The notes under the pieces: generated by a model
What the model was told of the DNA's origin: nothing
Databases searched by the model: none
What the model saw: the letters and a program-made list of their open reading frames with translations, nothing else
Source: Blasia pusilla
Lineage: Eukaryota; Marchantiophyta; Marchantiopsida; Blasiales
Length of the DNA stretch: 64,000 bases
NCBI GenBank assembly: GCA_050084515.1
Contig: CM114274.1
Coordinates: 1,736,001-1,800,000 of the forward strand
Direction of reading: 5' to 3'
Position numbers and translations under genes: made by a program
In this document: piece by piece, positions 10,230 through 21,792 of the stretch
Position numbering within the stretch: position 1 is the stretch's first letter
Layout of the letters: each line of letters starts with the position of its first letter

Positions 10230-10336
10230 AAAGTTTTGAAGAGAGGAGGTGGATTTGGCCCTTTTTTTTTAAGAGAGACTCTTCTCTCTTCCTCTCTTCC
10301 TCTCCTCTCTTACTCTCTCCTTCCAGAATACCATCC
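10230..10336. repeat. Terminal region of copy A (pyrimidine/purine-rich end)
   Basis: Read inward from 10336 the end is GGATGGTATTCTGG, then a GA-rich tract with GAGGAGAGGAAGAGAGG blocks, then a segment shared with the ends of B (34861-34970) and C (49372-49480). The opposite end of B carries a similar GA tract in inverted orientation, so the GA block acts as a terminal inverted repeat, although the outermost ~12-24 bp of the two ends do not match. Confidence 0.65.
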
Positions 10337-12106
10337 CCCGTCATGGCGTACATGCCAGAGACACAACATGATACTTGAGTTGGAAAATATTACCCTACAA
10401 GTAAAGTTATTGGTGAGTTACAGCATGATTGAAAACAAATACCCGGAATACCTTCAATGCATGTGACCAATATGCCTTTGTAACAGAATGAAAAATCATA
10501 TTGAAAAACAAAAACACAGCTATGGAATGACCCTATAGCAAGAGAATACTTCAATGCATATCCTTAATGTACCTCAATGCATTTTGCTCGACGTCGGCAT
10601 CGTCTACTATGATTGCATTCGGCTCCCAATAGGGTTGTTGTCTTCTACACTTGGTTACCACTGCATGTAGCCATTTCACCAAGTGCACCTCCTAGGAGCT
10701 TGTGGTCAAAATCCATACTACAGGTATTCCAGTGTGGTGCTCATCAAACACTAAGATGGTATACAAAGGAAACTGCACACAAAACTCCAACACATCAGGA
10801 TTGTTACAAGTAGACATGAAATTAAACTTTGCAAATTTTTATTTTATGTAAATATGAATAACGAGTAACGAACCTTGCTTTGATTGGTGCCAAAATTATT
10901 ATCCATGCTAAGGACACTGTTGTATCCGTATTTCACCATCAATTGCAATTGCCAAGCGCTCTGGAATCCCAATATGAAAGGTCTTGTATCATCAAAATAA
11001 GGCTCATAAAAGGAGACCTTCTATGGATAGAGGTTTACATAAGTACTCAAAGAGTCATTTTCATCTAAAAAAAACTGGAAAGTCTCCATATTCAAGGACT
11101 TCTTTGCATTTGTAATATTATGCATTTGCAGGAAATCATCCCTTGTCATACTCCCTTCAAAGTCAGGAGAGGTGTCAGATCTCATTTTAAGCATCATCCC
11201 ATGCTCGCACATAATCTGGTGGGGCTTTACCCCGAGTCGAAGCCTCTCCTTTATGTAACATCTCAACTCCTTTGAGATCCTAGGAGCATACATTTTAGGA
11301 GTGTCCAAACTTGTTAGGTCATTATTGTTGTGGCATGGCATCCCATCCTTGTCAACATGTAATCTATGTTTGTAAATGATCTTAGCCACATACATTGGAG
11401 CCTTGATTTCAGATACAAAAAAGTGACAGAGACACCCTCGCTTCCAACTATCTCCCTGTACGATTTTTTGGGCACGAGGCCGACTTCCTGGGACTGATTT
11501 GGGAATGCTTGACCTGTATAAAAAGAGAGGAATGCATCCCATCATACATAAATATAGTATCTCTCCAGGAGGGACAAAAGCAATGGAAATAAATTGAATG
11601 CAATATATACAAGAACAAAAGATGATTGATCAGCTTCCTTGTCTAACCTTCCTTATTTCTATCATTACTCCGCTTTAAAAAAATATACCACTTATCCCAA
11701 TTCACCTGCTCACAACCGCTTGATGGAAGTGTCGCTTGTCTTGAGGTCCGTAAGCACAATAGTACATGGTGTATGATGATTCCTCGCCTTCGTCTTGTCC
11801 CAATCTTTCTCCTCTGCACCTAGATGTGCCCTTCCAAAAGCTGGTGGGGTTTACATTGTCTCCATTACCCTCCCCGATAATGAAGTCCTCCAAACTATGC
11901 CAAGGGATATACGCTGCATTATAGAGATCCCAATGGAGATATTTTGCTCATATGTATCCCTTCGGCAAGTCTGCTTGGAGTTCCATCATCTTCATGGCTA
12001 GAATTCTGCTTGTCAATGCACTTCCATTTCCATGCGCATTCTCCTTCACTTGTTCATGTGATGGAGGAAGGGTTGATGTCAAGTCAATAGGATTGTCCAT
12101 ATCCAT
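10337..12106 (-). pseudogene. MULE-type transposase gene interrupted by copy A
   Basis: Reads leftward as exons 12106-11706, 11513-10874, 10772-10573 and 10373-10337, joined by GT-AG introns in matching phase. The second exon has W-K-R-G-C, A-P-R-I-S-K-E-L-R, then after one stop G-F-Q-S-A-W-Q-L-Q and S-M-D-N-N-F-G-T-N, the region holding the first catalytic Asp of MULE-like DDE transposases. The third exon continues F-P-L-Y-T-I-L-V-F-D and has I-V-D-D-A-D-V-E-Q-N-A-L (second Asp). The fourth has the conserved L-C-L-W-H-V-R and is then cut by transposon A at 10336. The rest would lie left of A, outside the window. There are three in-frame stops in the recognised exons. The exact N-terminus is uncertain because the ATG at 12106 overlaps a donor-like CAG/GTAAGT. 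Confidence 0.72.
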
Positions 12107-13968
12107 ACTTACCTGAATACAAGAATTCGATTATAATGCATGAGAAAAATCATGTGATCTTCACCCAAAAAGAAATACAAGTACCAAAATTAAATAAATA
12201 GTAAGATTGTGAGAAATGATGGAATCCCTTTCAATACTATAGATTCTACTCTCCTTTACAAGTATCAAAGAAAATGGGATGAATGTTCATAATGTAAGCA
12301 CACAAAGATCCTAAAGAGAAAGTCAATTTAACCCACAACAAAAAAGTGATAAGGGGATGATGTCCTTTCTTGAACATACCCCTTTAATTCCCTATTGTCA
12401 TAGAAAATGGGTGAACATTGGCAACATAAGCACACACAGAGCCTACACAGAAAGTAAACTTAACCAATAGTACTAAATCAAAGCTCAAATATGATAGCCA
12501 TCGAACAAAAATCCTTAAAATACATACTAGACAAAAAACAAGCTCAACCATTCCAATATATCAGACAAATCATGTGATCCTCGACAAAAACCTCGAAAGT
12601 AATCAATCTCATAAAGTAATATAAGTGAGAGGTGACGGAATACCTTTCGGCTGTACATATTCTACTTCTAAAGCCTTGCAATATAGATACTGTGAGTCCC
12701 TATATGGAAACTTAATTTTACCAACAATACCACCCTATAGTTCAAGTGACGGAATATCTTTCAGTAGTGCATGGTGTACTCCTAAAGCCTTAGATAATAC
12801 CCAAATCATCAAGAATGCTTTTCAAAAGACATGAGTGTAAGAGAGTCTTCTCTAGCTTTTGTAGTGATTTAATTTCAAAACATACGCCTTTACTCTCCTA
12901 CTGTCGTACAAAAGGGATTAATGTCTACAATATAGATACTCTAAGTACCTATATGGAAACTGAATTTTACTTAAAATATCACCCTACAACTGAAACATTA
13001 TAGGCATCTTCCAATATAACAAGGCATGTCATCAAACTAAAAAGTAGTAGACAAACACTAAGAGTGTGAGATATGTTGGAATACCTTTTGGCAGTACATG
13101 CTCCAAGAGAAATCCTATAAGTACCTAAAACTTACTCATCTCAAGAGTAGAAAAAATCAAAATCGATTATTGGTGTATGGAGTGAGGATGAAGGGAACCC
13201 CACAAATACCAAAGAAAGACCAAGAGTATTAAGATGAAAAGAAACCTTCAAGATAGATATTCTCTATTTTCTAACAATTGGAGTGAGATAATTCTCACAA
13301 TACATATTTTTTAGTTGCCTACTGTCAAACAAACAAAGTCAACAAATTAACATTTGGTAGTGGCCTTGGCGGAAAGCCTTGTGATATTACTGTATTTGCT
13401 CCAAAAAATGCACTGTGATTGTGACATTGACGGAATACTTTCTCGTAGTACTATGTCTGATCTGAAAGCTCCATTTGCAAACAAAAGTACATGTTTGCTT
13501 CACATGATAGGAGTGTTACAGACTAGTTTCTATCATTGAGAGTGAGGTAATTCTCAACCTCACGTTTACACTCCTAATTTCATAAAAATGTGAAGAAAGA
13601 ACATGTAAAGACATGGAGATCGTACATCGAATCTTATTTAATCTACAATACTAAAAGAGAGCTATTCGTATCCTACTAAAAATAACTCTTGGAGACCATA
13701 AACCATACTATTAGCATGTATAGAGTTGGAGTCACAAATATTACTCTATGCATAATTGTAAAATGATATAAAGGAATCTTTGTAAGAAAGATGTCCCAAT
13801 TTTCGGCCATGTGAAACCAAAATCCGCTCCAACCTGAAAAAAACACATCAATAAAACTTATGAATTATCAACAGAACTTTGTTATCCAAAATGATTTCCT
13901 CAACATGTTGAAAGAAAAAAACTAACAAAAGAATGCTCTCATTAAAAAATTTCAAAAAATGTTACCTA
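12107..13968. other. AT-rich intergenic DNA, no gene seen
   Basis: Only short frames are present. A phrase resembling ATACCTTTCGGCAGTACAT recurs in varied form near 12230, 12370, 12640, 12745, 13085 and 13430, suggesting decayed, locally duplicated repeat sequence. I see no protein similarity. Confidence 0.5.
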
Positions 13969-13969
13969 A

Positions 13970-14700
13970 TTCTTACACCGCTTTCGCCCCATTATTGATT
14001 TGCCATATACATTCTTCCTTTTTGCCCGTCGAGTGGGTAGCGTAGCCAACATATCTTGAAGGACCTCTGACCTTGTCTTCCCTACTTCTCTACACTCCTC
14101 CATAGTGGGAGATAACCCCGTGTGTCATGGAATATTCTTGGGCCTTATGGCCATGTCATCCATAAGAAGATCCATGTTTGTCTCCGCCATGATTTGAGTG
14201 ACATGAAGTTGGGAGGCATTTGGCAAATCTCTTTCCACCTCCCCGTACTCGGCAACATCTGGGCAGAGGAAGCAAACAGAGCGGCTATTACCTTGATCTC
14301 CTATAGCTAGCTGTGTCAAATGGGGCGATGCTTTACATGGAAAGATGCGAACCAAGGCAATTGGGAACGATAAGCATCAAAATCATGGAAGTGTTGGATA
14401 TCTTCCGAGACTTCCACGATACATGGACACCAGTGTTATTCAAACTGATTTCACCACTGCTTCCCGCTCACCATAGTCAGAGGATTTAGAGTAGAGTCCT
14501 GGAACGATAATGATCGAATCTTGGACATGTCAGCCTCAATGATTCACAAGGCGTGGGATACGGACATCCAAGCTTGGCGTTACATCTCTAGCTTTAGATT
14601 GCCTGTCAAAAATCATCACATGACAAATACAAGCTAGCCGGAAAGTTGCTATTTGAAGGCGTGCCATTTCTCGAGTCATTCCATTAATGTTCAACTTCTT
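13970..14700 (-). pseudogene. Possible C-terminal part of a MULE-type transposase
   Basis: A minus-strand frame reads C-L-S-F-P...I-F-P-C-K-A-S-P-H-L-T, loosely like a decayed SWIM finger with the final His lost, then an acidic region, then the basic tail R-R-A-K-R-K-N-V-Y-G-K-S-I-M-G-R-K-R and a stop near 13973. A zinc finger followed by a basic tail would suit the end of a MULE transposase. It lies upstream of the transposase at 10337-12106 on the same strand, so it must come from another copy. One stop near 14125 interrupts it. The call is weak. Confidence 0.3.
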
Positions 14701-14984
14701 CTTTTACCTATTTTACGGACTTTGAAAACGGGCAGACGAGTGTTGAGAGAGCACATGGATTGGCAAAAGGAATTTTGGGGGCATTGAGACTCGCTCAATT
14801 TTAGGGACTTGTCCAGAAATGACGTACTTTGATGGTGTCATAGTAGGTCCACACAAATCTAAGCGCGTCACTTACTGTCGTTTGTTCCCACTCTCTCATG
14901 AGTAATTATCAAACGCGCACTATGTATACGACTAGACTAGAATGATGCGGGTCATGTATCTACACAAGCTTGAGCAAGCTATGT

Positions 14985-15152
14985 CTGAGTTGAACAAGCT
15001 GGATCTAAGTCGAGCAAGCCCGCAACATGCGAAAAGAGAGATGTGAGTCGAGCAAGCTACGTTTGAGTCTGAGTTGAACAAGCTGGATCTAAGTTGAGCA
15101 AGCCCGCAACATGCAAAAAGAGAGATGTGAGTCGAGCAAGGCGGTAACATTT
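14985..15152. repeat. Two-copy tandem repeat, 84-bp period
   Basis: CTGAGTTGAACAAGCTGGAT begins at 14985 and again at 15069, and both units continue with nearly identical GAGCAAGCCCGCAACATGC sequence. Shorter GAGCAAGCT motifs recur within each unit. The array runs into the (GA)n tract. Confidence 0.85.

Positions 15153-15156
<4 letters not shown>

Positions 15157-15237
<81 letters not shown>
15157..15237. repeat. (GA)n microsatellite, 81 bp
   Basis: An uninterrupted AG dinucleotide run of about 40 units. On the other strand it gives a spurious poly-Leu/Ser reading frame. Confidence 0.97.
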
Positions 15238-15239
<2 letters not shown>

Positions 15240-16895
15240 TGGATCTTGTAAAAGTCAGTAGTAAAAGACACGGTAGTTGGGGGAGAAAATCATAAGTACC
15301 GTACCTAGTGAGGACTTCATATGGACTCTGTGGCTACAAATCACATAGTGCAAAGGCATCTTAAAAAAACCTGTCATGTGCAATAGTGACGGAACTATAG
15401 TGAACGGAAAAGAATAATAAAAACTGACAAGAGTGAATATTCGAGCATACCTCAACAGCGGAAAGTATTTCAGATGCACCTCTGTGATTAAAATGATTAA
15501 AAGCTACTTTGCTCTAATCAAGTTTGCCACCACATTTGCCTTCATTTGAGAGCCACCAAATCGAGAGAATCATTCTAGAAAAAGACATACGTAATCTTCT
15601 CCCGCCTTGCCTCCAACACGAACGATATTGCTACAATTCCTGCATATTCGAGAAAACTTAGAGATGGAAAGTATTCTAGATGAACCTCAGCGATTGAGAT
15701 TATTTATATTTGCCTTTTCGTAATCCAGATTGCCTCTGAATGCCACCGGGTTCGCCTTTCTTTCAGAGCCGCCAAAACGTGCGAATCATACTTGAAAAAC
15801 ACCGTGGAAAAACAGTGACCTAATCTTCTCCCGCCCTACCTCTAACATGAACGATAGACCTTGCGTCTGTGCCCGATCTCCCTCGGAAGGTATTCCAAAA
15901 AGGTGAAGAGAAATACAGAGTGAAGGTAGCGGTTCAGGTGCCCCGAGTCTCCCTTACAAAGACCGCGCTCACTCCTCGCCGCCAATTGCGAGAATCGGGG
16001 CATCAATCTCGAAACTCAAGAAGGTCATTCAAAGCTAACCGATGGTTGGATCTAAACAAGCCCAAATCTAAACAATTCAACCTTATGACCCTACTATTCA
16101 TCACACAAAGAAGGTGGGGATCGACTTCGGAGGCAGCTCATTGGTGGCTGCTAGGATGGAGCCTCCATCTAAAAATTGGAGCGTGAATAAATGCCAAAGG
16201 TAGCCCAGAAATCCCCACACTTCTTTCGCCAAACCGCGCACGCCATTCACATGCCCATGGGTGGGATGGTTACATGGGTGATGGGTGGGATGGGTACATG
16301 GGTGCGGGCCGACCCGCCGCGGATATCCAACCCACAGGGCGGATAAATAGGGCTCGGCCGAAATTACTCTTCCGGCCTCTTCGGGGAGTGGGTGATAGCG
16401 GGTCAGGGGTGGGATGACGGGTGGGTAGGGGGGGTTCCAGGGGTTCTAGAGTTTCAGAACCCAAAGCCAATAAAGGCTCTAAGTTGTGAGACTACAAAGA
16501 GCCGGCTGTGAGTGTGGGGAAGAAAGAGTGAGGGTGCGTCGATAGGGACGCTTGCCCGTAGAGAGTTAAGGTGGGGGGTAGGGCTTTGCTAAGTACGTGG
16601 GAGCTAGAGAGTACATAAGGTAAAGGTACTGTACAAGAAGAGTTGCCCCGTAGAGTGATGCGGCCGAAGTGTGAGGAGGTTGCACGCATGGGGACACGAT
16701 TGTGAGTAGAAGGAAGGAGTCACGATTCAGGAAGGAAGGTAGTAAGGTTGGGACGAAGTAGAATCGAACGTGGTACAAGGATACTAGGTAGGAGTTGGGA
16801 CGGAGTAAGCGCCAATTACTAATTTGGGAGGCGGATGTGGTGGAACAGCTTACGTAGTTAGGAAAGCTACGTGGTTGAGCGGGCTTGTACTGAGT
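15238..16895. other. Intergenic DNA with no supported gene
   Basis: The sequence shifts from AT-rich to G+C-rich near 15840. A 24-bp unit is tandemly doubled at 16257-16304 (ATGGGTGGGATGG core). Two similar stretches near 15480-15600 and 15680-15840 share CTTCTCCCGCC and the phrase GAGAATCAT/GCGAATCAT. No protein match recognised. Confidence 0.45.
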
Positions 16896-17083
16896 TTTCA
16901 TAGTTGAGATTTTCCGAACAACATTTTCGGAGGACTGTACTGTACCAGCAAGGCAGAAGATTTTGCCACGGGATGTTGCTGATGGAGTGTGAGTATGATG
17001 ATGCTGACGGGAAGTCCACGTCTGTTGACGGGATGATCGACTTGATGTGCGAGGAGATGGTGGTGTTGCAGAGGTTGTCGAGC

Positions 17084-18030
17084 CACATTGTCGTGCGCCT
17101 ACTCTCCTTGAACGTTAATCTTGTTTGTTGCAGAAGCGTGCGTTCAGTAGGTCACGCTCTCAACGCTGATCTGCATCCAAACACGCACTTCGGTTAGTCG
17201 GGTCTTGGATCAATCGACGGGGTCACTTTCCGAGTTCTCGTCTCGGACTCTCATCAAGCTCAACCTTCCTAGTTTCGCGGTTTACAACACGGGCAAATCT
17301 CGAAAGACTTGGGACATACTTTTTGGTCGGTTCAGGAACCTGAAACGGCGTTTCGCGCCTAGCGGTTCCAACTGTCCGATGGACATCCAATGAGTTCCTC
17401 ACCAAGACTCGCACAAAGTGAATCTCGGGTTGGAATCCAAGTGTGGCGTACAAAGTCCACTCCTTTGGATCCGGTTTGGGTTTTGGTTTTCCGCGCCAAA
17501 CTCCCGTTCCATCCCGGGCCTCTCCAATTGGCCCGGGATGGAACACCCGGGCCTCTCCAATTGGCCCTCAACCCGATTGCTCTCTCAATCGTTTTCGGCC
17601 AATATCTCAACCTGTACTTATGCGTTTTCTGAGATCGTTGGTGCGTTGGAATCATCTCAAAATCAGCTCTTCAACGCGCACTTATTTGTCCCAAACACAT
17701 CTTGGAACTCAACGTTATGGTCCAAAACACAGTCAGATTCTCCCAAACGCTAGTCGTGTTCCAAAATGGTTCTCAACTCTTTGGCAACCAACCTCCCAAG
17801 ACTCAACTCATCTCAAGTCTTGGCTCGCGTTTGGTCTAGGTTTCCTGGTCGCGACCACTAATGCATGAAACGCACAACTCTGTTCCGCGTTTCGTCTCTA
17901 AGACTTTTCCAAGAGACTCTTCCAAACGCCTCTCCAAAGCGCAAACCTCGCAGCGTGAGTTCCTTTGAGTTCTGATGTTTCGCTTGGCGCCTATTTGGTG
18001 TTGTTTGGTTATGAGGGTCGCGACACACAT
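17084..18030 (+). mobile_element. Solo LTR 1 with 5-bp target duplication
   Basis: The LTR is 17089-18025 (937 bp). It starts TGTCGTGCGCC and ends GGGTCGCGACA, so it has TG...CA ends with a short terminal inversion. CACAT flanks it on both sides (17084-17088 and 18026-18030). It is related to 22118-23132 and, inverted, to 31184-32081. A CCCGGGCCTCTCCAATTGGC-like segment is doubled inside it (17515-17565). No internal region is present, hence a solo LTR left by recombination. Confidence 0.92.
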
Positions 18031-18289
18031 GGAGGAGTGAGTGTTGACGATGCAGTAGGTTGGAGGGCGTGTTCAGGTTACCCATTTGAGTAACTTTTCC
18101 CGCACTTATCTTGTGTGATTGAGAGTGTCGGGTCGGTTAGTAGTTGGTGCTAGATGGGTGTAGTTACGGAGACAAGAGTAGACTCCTTTCATGTGTAGCA
18201 TATTGGTGGATATACGGCGATTGCCGAGTAAGGGCCGCATGTATGACCTGAGAGTGTCATTAGGTTTGGTGAGTTAGTGGGAGGCTCAT

Positions 18290-18329
18290 GGCGAGCCCGA
18301 GTGTTGGGTGGCGAGCCCGAGTGTTGGGT
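18290..18329. repeat. 20-bp tandem duplication
   Basis: GGCGAGCCCGAGTGTTGGGT occurs twice head to tail, with a decayed third copy near 18385. It lies in the leader of the Ty3 element. Confidence 0.9.
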
Positions 18330-18519
18330 ATGTCATCACGAAATTGTCATTTGCATAGGTGAGCTAGTGAGGAGTGTGGGAGACTCTTGGTGAGTCTGAG
18401 TGCTTGATCGAGCAGTTGCGGACAAGTTTGTCATCACTGCGTTTTTCCAGGGTCTGGAAGAACGAGGTTGTACGAGTAGTGGTAGTGGAGTGACATGGAG
18501 CTGTGTGAGGTATCGAGGG

Positions 18520-20011
18520 GTTTTGAGTGAGGCATCGTCACTAAACAACGGGCCTGGTGACGAGATCCCAGACAGGGATAGTAATACGTGGAGGGAGATG
18601 GACAACATGAGCCACCGGGGCATGCGTCATTTCTTGGGTGCAATAGGCACCATAGATTTAGATGATATCATCTAGGAGGGTGATATGTGGGGCGCTTTCC
18701 AGGAGATACGGACCCCCATGGGATTCAACCCTTTTATGGCATGGAAGGGGTTATTCGAGCACTTGGAGGGTCCGTCTATGGATGACTACATGGAGTTCTG
18801 ATCTCTATACTCTGTAGAGATCGATGCTTGGAGGGTGTTTTGGGCTCCAGGATATGTGTTCACTAGTTGCCGCAAGGAGTATGATGGGATAGTGAGAGCG
18901 GAGAGACCTTCCTCATTAGCCCAGGGACTAGATGGAGAGGATGGCAGTAAGAGTGGTGAGGTGGCAGAGACCTCTCATGATAGAGGACCACAGAGTTTCA
19001 ATCTTCCAGTGGAGTTCTTCCGACTGTTGGGGAGGAGCTATCAGGGCGTCCAGACCGACAAGCTGAAGAGTCTATATGATTTTCAATGGAGATCGGGTGA
19101 GATTCTGAGGGAGGCGTTCATGGGCATGCGATGGTTGATTGTTGCCACATATGGGGTGAGTGAGATACAATCAATGCACTATTGATACGGGGTGGTGGAT
19201 GAGGAGCTACGGAGGAGAGTTTGGGATGCAATATTGCTTTACACGGCGAAGCCCATATCGAAGATGGTCTTCGAGTTGTCTGAGCGGATAGAGCTCAACA
19301 TGAATAAGGAGTAGGTGGTGACCACGGATTTTTTTTGGGATACGACGTGTCGACCAAGTATGAGTAGACCCACAGGTATCCCAACATGCACCAATACAAC
19401 GGGATCGGGCCGGTGGGCCCAAAGAGCAAGGCGGGTATCGTGAGCCGGTGTGGCAATGACTCGTCCCGACGTATGTTTCCCAGCAGGACCCAAGGTTGGC
19501 TTGTTGGACGTGTGGTGGGTCACATAGCCAGAGGGAGTGCCCACAATATGGGAGAGGGCCATGAGCACCTCTGATTACTCAGGATCCACAGAGGATAGCC
19601 CCACCACAGTTGCAGCATGATCATTGTCATTGATATGGTCACACTAGGGAAAGGTGTTATGATCTTCGTCGGGAGGTACGTCCAGAGGTAGGCAGAGGAC
19701 TAGGGGGCAAGAGAGTGGGTGGAAAGCTAGTGGTGGATGATCGTGGTGGAAGAGTGCCATCACGAGTCACAGGAGATGGAGGACGTGCATCCAATGCAAC
19801 ACTTCTTACGCGCATCAATGAGTTGGAGCAGAGGATTGCTGCCATGACGATGATGCAGTTGCAAGCAGGCACAGAGCTGAGAGAAGCCAGTGTGGCGCCA
19901 ACCTCCACATCATACCACGATACTAGTGAGGATTCTTGGGGGATGGGATTTAAGTGTAGTGCAGCTCAGGTTGAGGCTCCTACGGTGGTGACTCGGGTGC
20001 AACGACAGTAA
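18520..20011 (+). pseudogene. Ty3 gag (capsid and zinc knuckle), degenerate
   Basis: The frame includes G-F-N-P-F-M-A-W-K-G-L-F, a longer open stretch at 18835-19185 (S-L-Y-D-F-Q-W-R-S-G, then A-F-M-G-M-R-W-L), and V-F-E-L-S-E-R-I-E-L-N, all typical of retrotransposon gag. Near 19610-19680 H-C-H-(stop)-Y-G-H-T-R-E-R-C-Y-D is a damaged CCHC knuckle. The following 19715-20011 stretch is a linker with a short coiled coil. Stops and at least two frameshifts interrupt it. Confidence 0.6.
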
Positions 20012-20639
20012 CCAAGCCATCGAGAGGTGAGTTGAGATTGACCCATAGGAGGGGACTGATGGGCGACAAGCTATGATTCCCTAGTTGTTCATATTGTTGT
20101 AGGCACTACATACACCATCAATGGTGCCTCGACGACCGATAGTACCCACAAGTGGGAAAGGTGTGTTGACGTCATGAGGAGTTGGAGAGAGGACTCCTAT
20201 GTCGGCTTGGGAAGAGCCAATATCGACCACATTGTTGGAGGTGGCCACTAGCGTGAGCCACGCTCCATTGTTTTCCGCCATGGAGTTAGCAACAGTGGGA
20301 GTTGGACCAGCGGAGGTGTTCCGGCTGGCTGCCATGTTGTGTGAGGGTGGAGAGGTGATTGCCTCTCGTTTAGAGGTAGTTGAGGAGGTGGTGGACTTGC
20401 TCTCGGAGCAAGAGCTCAACACGTCCCCCACTGAGTCATGGCATGCGGCGGCGGCAAAGTTGGTAGATATTTCAGCTCGTCTGCCCATAGAGGAAGCCAT
20501 GATCTCACCAGGTGTGGTTTTGTTGGATAACAGAGCATGAGTGTTTTGCTTGCGTGTCCTACTTGATTCGAGAGCGCACCCCTTAATGTTAGAGAAGGCG
20601 ACGTGTTTGGCGTTGGGATAAAAAAAAGGCGACATCAAG

Positions 20640-20996
20640 CGTTGTCTCTTTCAGATACATACCTCTATTGGGGGCATATCACCTACGCAGTTCATGCCTC
20701 GACATGAGTTGGTGGTTAGACTCCAGCCAGAGCATGAGTCGAATAGTGCAATGGTACACACTCGGGCGATTACGACATCGACAGAGTCGTATGATGTGTT
20801 GGTAGGGAGTACGGTGTTGTACCCTCTAGTTTTCATTCTGGATTTTTGGGAGGAGACAATTTCTTTTCGGCCACACTGGCGATCAGGTGATGCACAGGTG
20901 AGCCATCTACCGATAAACCTTGTAGGGAGTAGTGGTGGTCGACCACGTGGGGATACGATGACCACGTTGGTAACATTCACATATGGTTTTTGTTGA
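20640..20996 (+). pseudogene. Ty3 protease-like segment, degenerate
   Basis: The frame at 20694-20996 contains Y-D-V-L-V-G-S-T-V-L-Y-P and L-D-F-W-E-E-T-I-S-F-R-P, resembling the second half of a retropepsin (the V-L-V-G turn and closing strands). The D-T/S-G active site was not found. Between gag and here (20012-20640) lies an open frame at 20199-20540 without recognisable domains. Confidence 0.4.
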
Positions 20997-21189
20997 TCAT
21001 GAGGGTTTGGGGAAAGGAGCACACATGCGGGGGACATTCCCATAGCGGATAATCCCAGAAAGAGACATACCAGGGTGGGTGTCTCTTCCCATGGTGCAGA
21101 GTTGCTTTATTGTTGATGGGGATGAGCGTTGAGATGCGTGGAATGCACACGAGCTTTAGAGGCACGTGTGGAGCCATGTCTTTGTTTGG

Positions 21190-21250
21190 AGCAGGGTACA
21201 AGAGTGTTAGATCTCTCCGGAGGTATCAACACAGCGGGTTGCTACAATGT
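21190..21250 (+). pseudogene. Cytosine-5 methyltransferase motif I fragment
   Basis: The frame R-V-L-D-L-S-G-G-I-N-T-A-G matches motif I of C5 DNA methyltransferases and the homologous V-L-D-L-F-G-E-I-S-T-G-L at 34065. Its place after gag and protease shows a second, truncated copy of the methyltransferase-bearing Ty3 family. The rest of the domain is missing. Confidence 0.5.
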
Positions 21251-21375
21251 GGCACCGTTGTGGGGATACGATACCAATGGTGCCAGATGTGTGTAGGATA
21301 GGAGATCTTGTGGGGTGCATATGTGTGTGCTATCTAGAGTTTGGGGGACCCAACTGCCACCTAGGGGGCGGTTGT

Positions 21376-21514
21376 GGGATCCCAATGTATATACGTGAGT
21401 TTGTTTGGTTATATGTGGATCTACCCGTATGTTGGGGAAGATCGGTGTTGTGTGGTATGTATATGTGACCAGCGATGTGGGTTGCGTAGCGAGGTGTATG
21501 CGCACCACAACTAT
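21376..21514 (+). repeat. LTR-like segment, copy 1 of a local duplication
   Basis: GGGATCCCAATGTATATACG through GGTGTATGCGCACCACA is repeated with ~85% similarity (by eye) at 22006-22117 plus 23138-23164. It ends CA, and a tRNA-primer-like motif follows 270 bp later, so it may belong to an LTR whose borders I could not fix. Confidence 0.5.
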
Positions 21515-21782
21515 CACATCTTATTTCGACGTAGGTAGAGTTATATCGCGTCAATGGCATAGTGAGTCAGCGGACTGTTTGGATGTAACTTTGTCCCGAG
21601 ATGTTGGATGAGGTTGGCGACAGGTCTAGTGTGTCGAGAACGTTGTTTATGGCGATTTCCCTATTTTGGTTTTAGGTTATCATATGACCGGTTGACCGAG
21701 ACAATTGTCACCCGGTAATCTGTGTACGCAGGTTATCGTTAGGAGGGCTATTTTGAGAAGAGCTTTTTTGGCTCAATCCAAA

Positions 21783-21792
21783 GGTATCAGAG
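21783..21792 (+). promoter_or_regulatory. Primer-binding-site-like motif
   Basis: GGTATCAGAG is the core complementary to the 3' end of initiator tRNA-Met that primes many plant LTR retrotransposons. The usual leading T and the following C are changed. It lies downstream of the LTR-like segment at 21376-21514, but no LTR end directly abuts it. Confidence 0.4.

Larger units (their letters stand above)
1..10336 (+). mobile_element. MULE-like DNA transposon with ParB-methyltransferase gene, copy A
   Basis: Copy A matches copy B (34861-46472) in reverse orientation along its whole length: transposase pseudogene leftward (2237-303), palindrome-rich divergent promoter, ParB-methyltransferase pseudogene rightward (3489-8497), duplicated 3' module and a GA/CT-rich end. 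The right end is set at 10336 by aligning the three ends, which share TATTCTGG or TATTATGG followed by a GAGAGAG tract when read inward. The left end lies about 120 bp outside the window. It is inserted in a transposase gene (10337-12106). Relative to B it has lost about 1.16 kb of transposase coding sequence, so it could not have mobilised itself. Class is inferred from the SWIM finger and the 9-bp duplication around B; direct catalytic-core identification was not possible. Confidence 0.8.
16896..21300 (+). mobile_element. Decayed Ty3/gypsy retrotransposon with embedded cytosine methyltransferase start
   Basis: The order on the plus strand is gag (about 18520-20010), protease-like segment (about 20640-20996), and the first motif of a C5 DNA methyltransferase (about 21190-21250). 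The protein order matches the second Ty3 element, where a methyltransferase precedes reverse transcriptase (34050-46655). The 5' LTR was not found and the element breaks off after methyltransferase motif I. A foreign solo LTR (17089-18025) sits in its leader. Confidence 0.6.
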
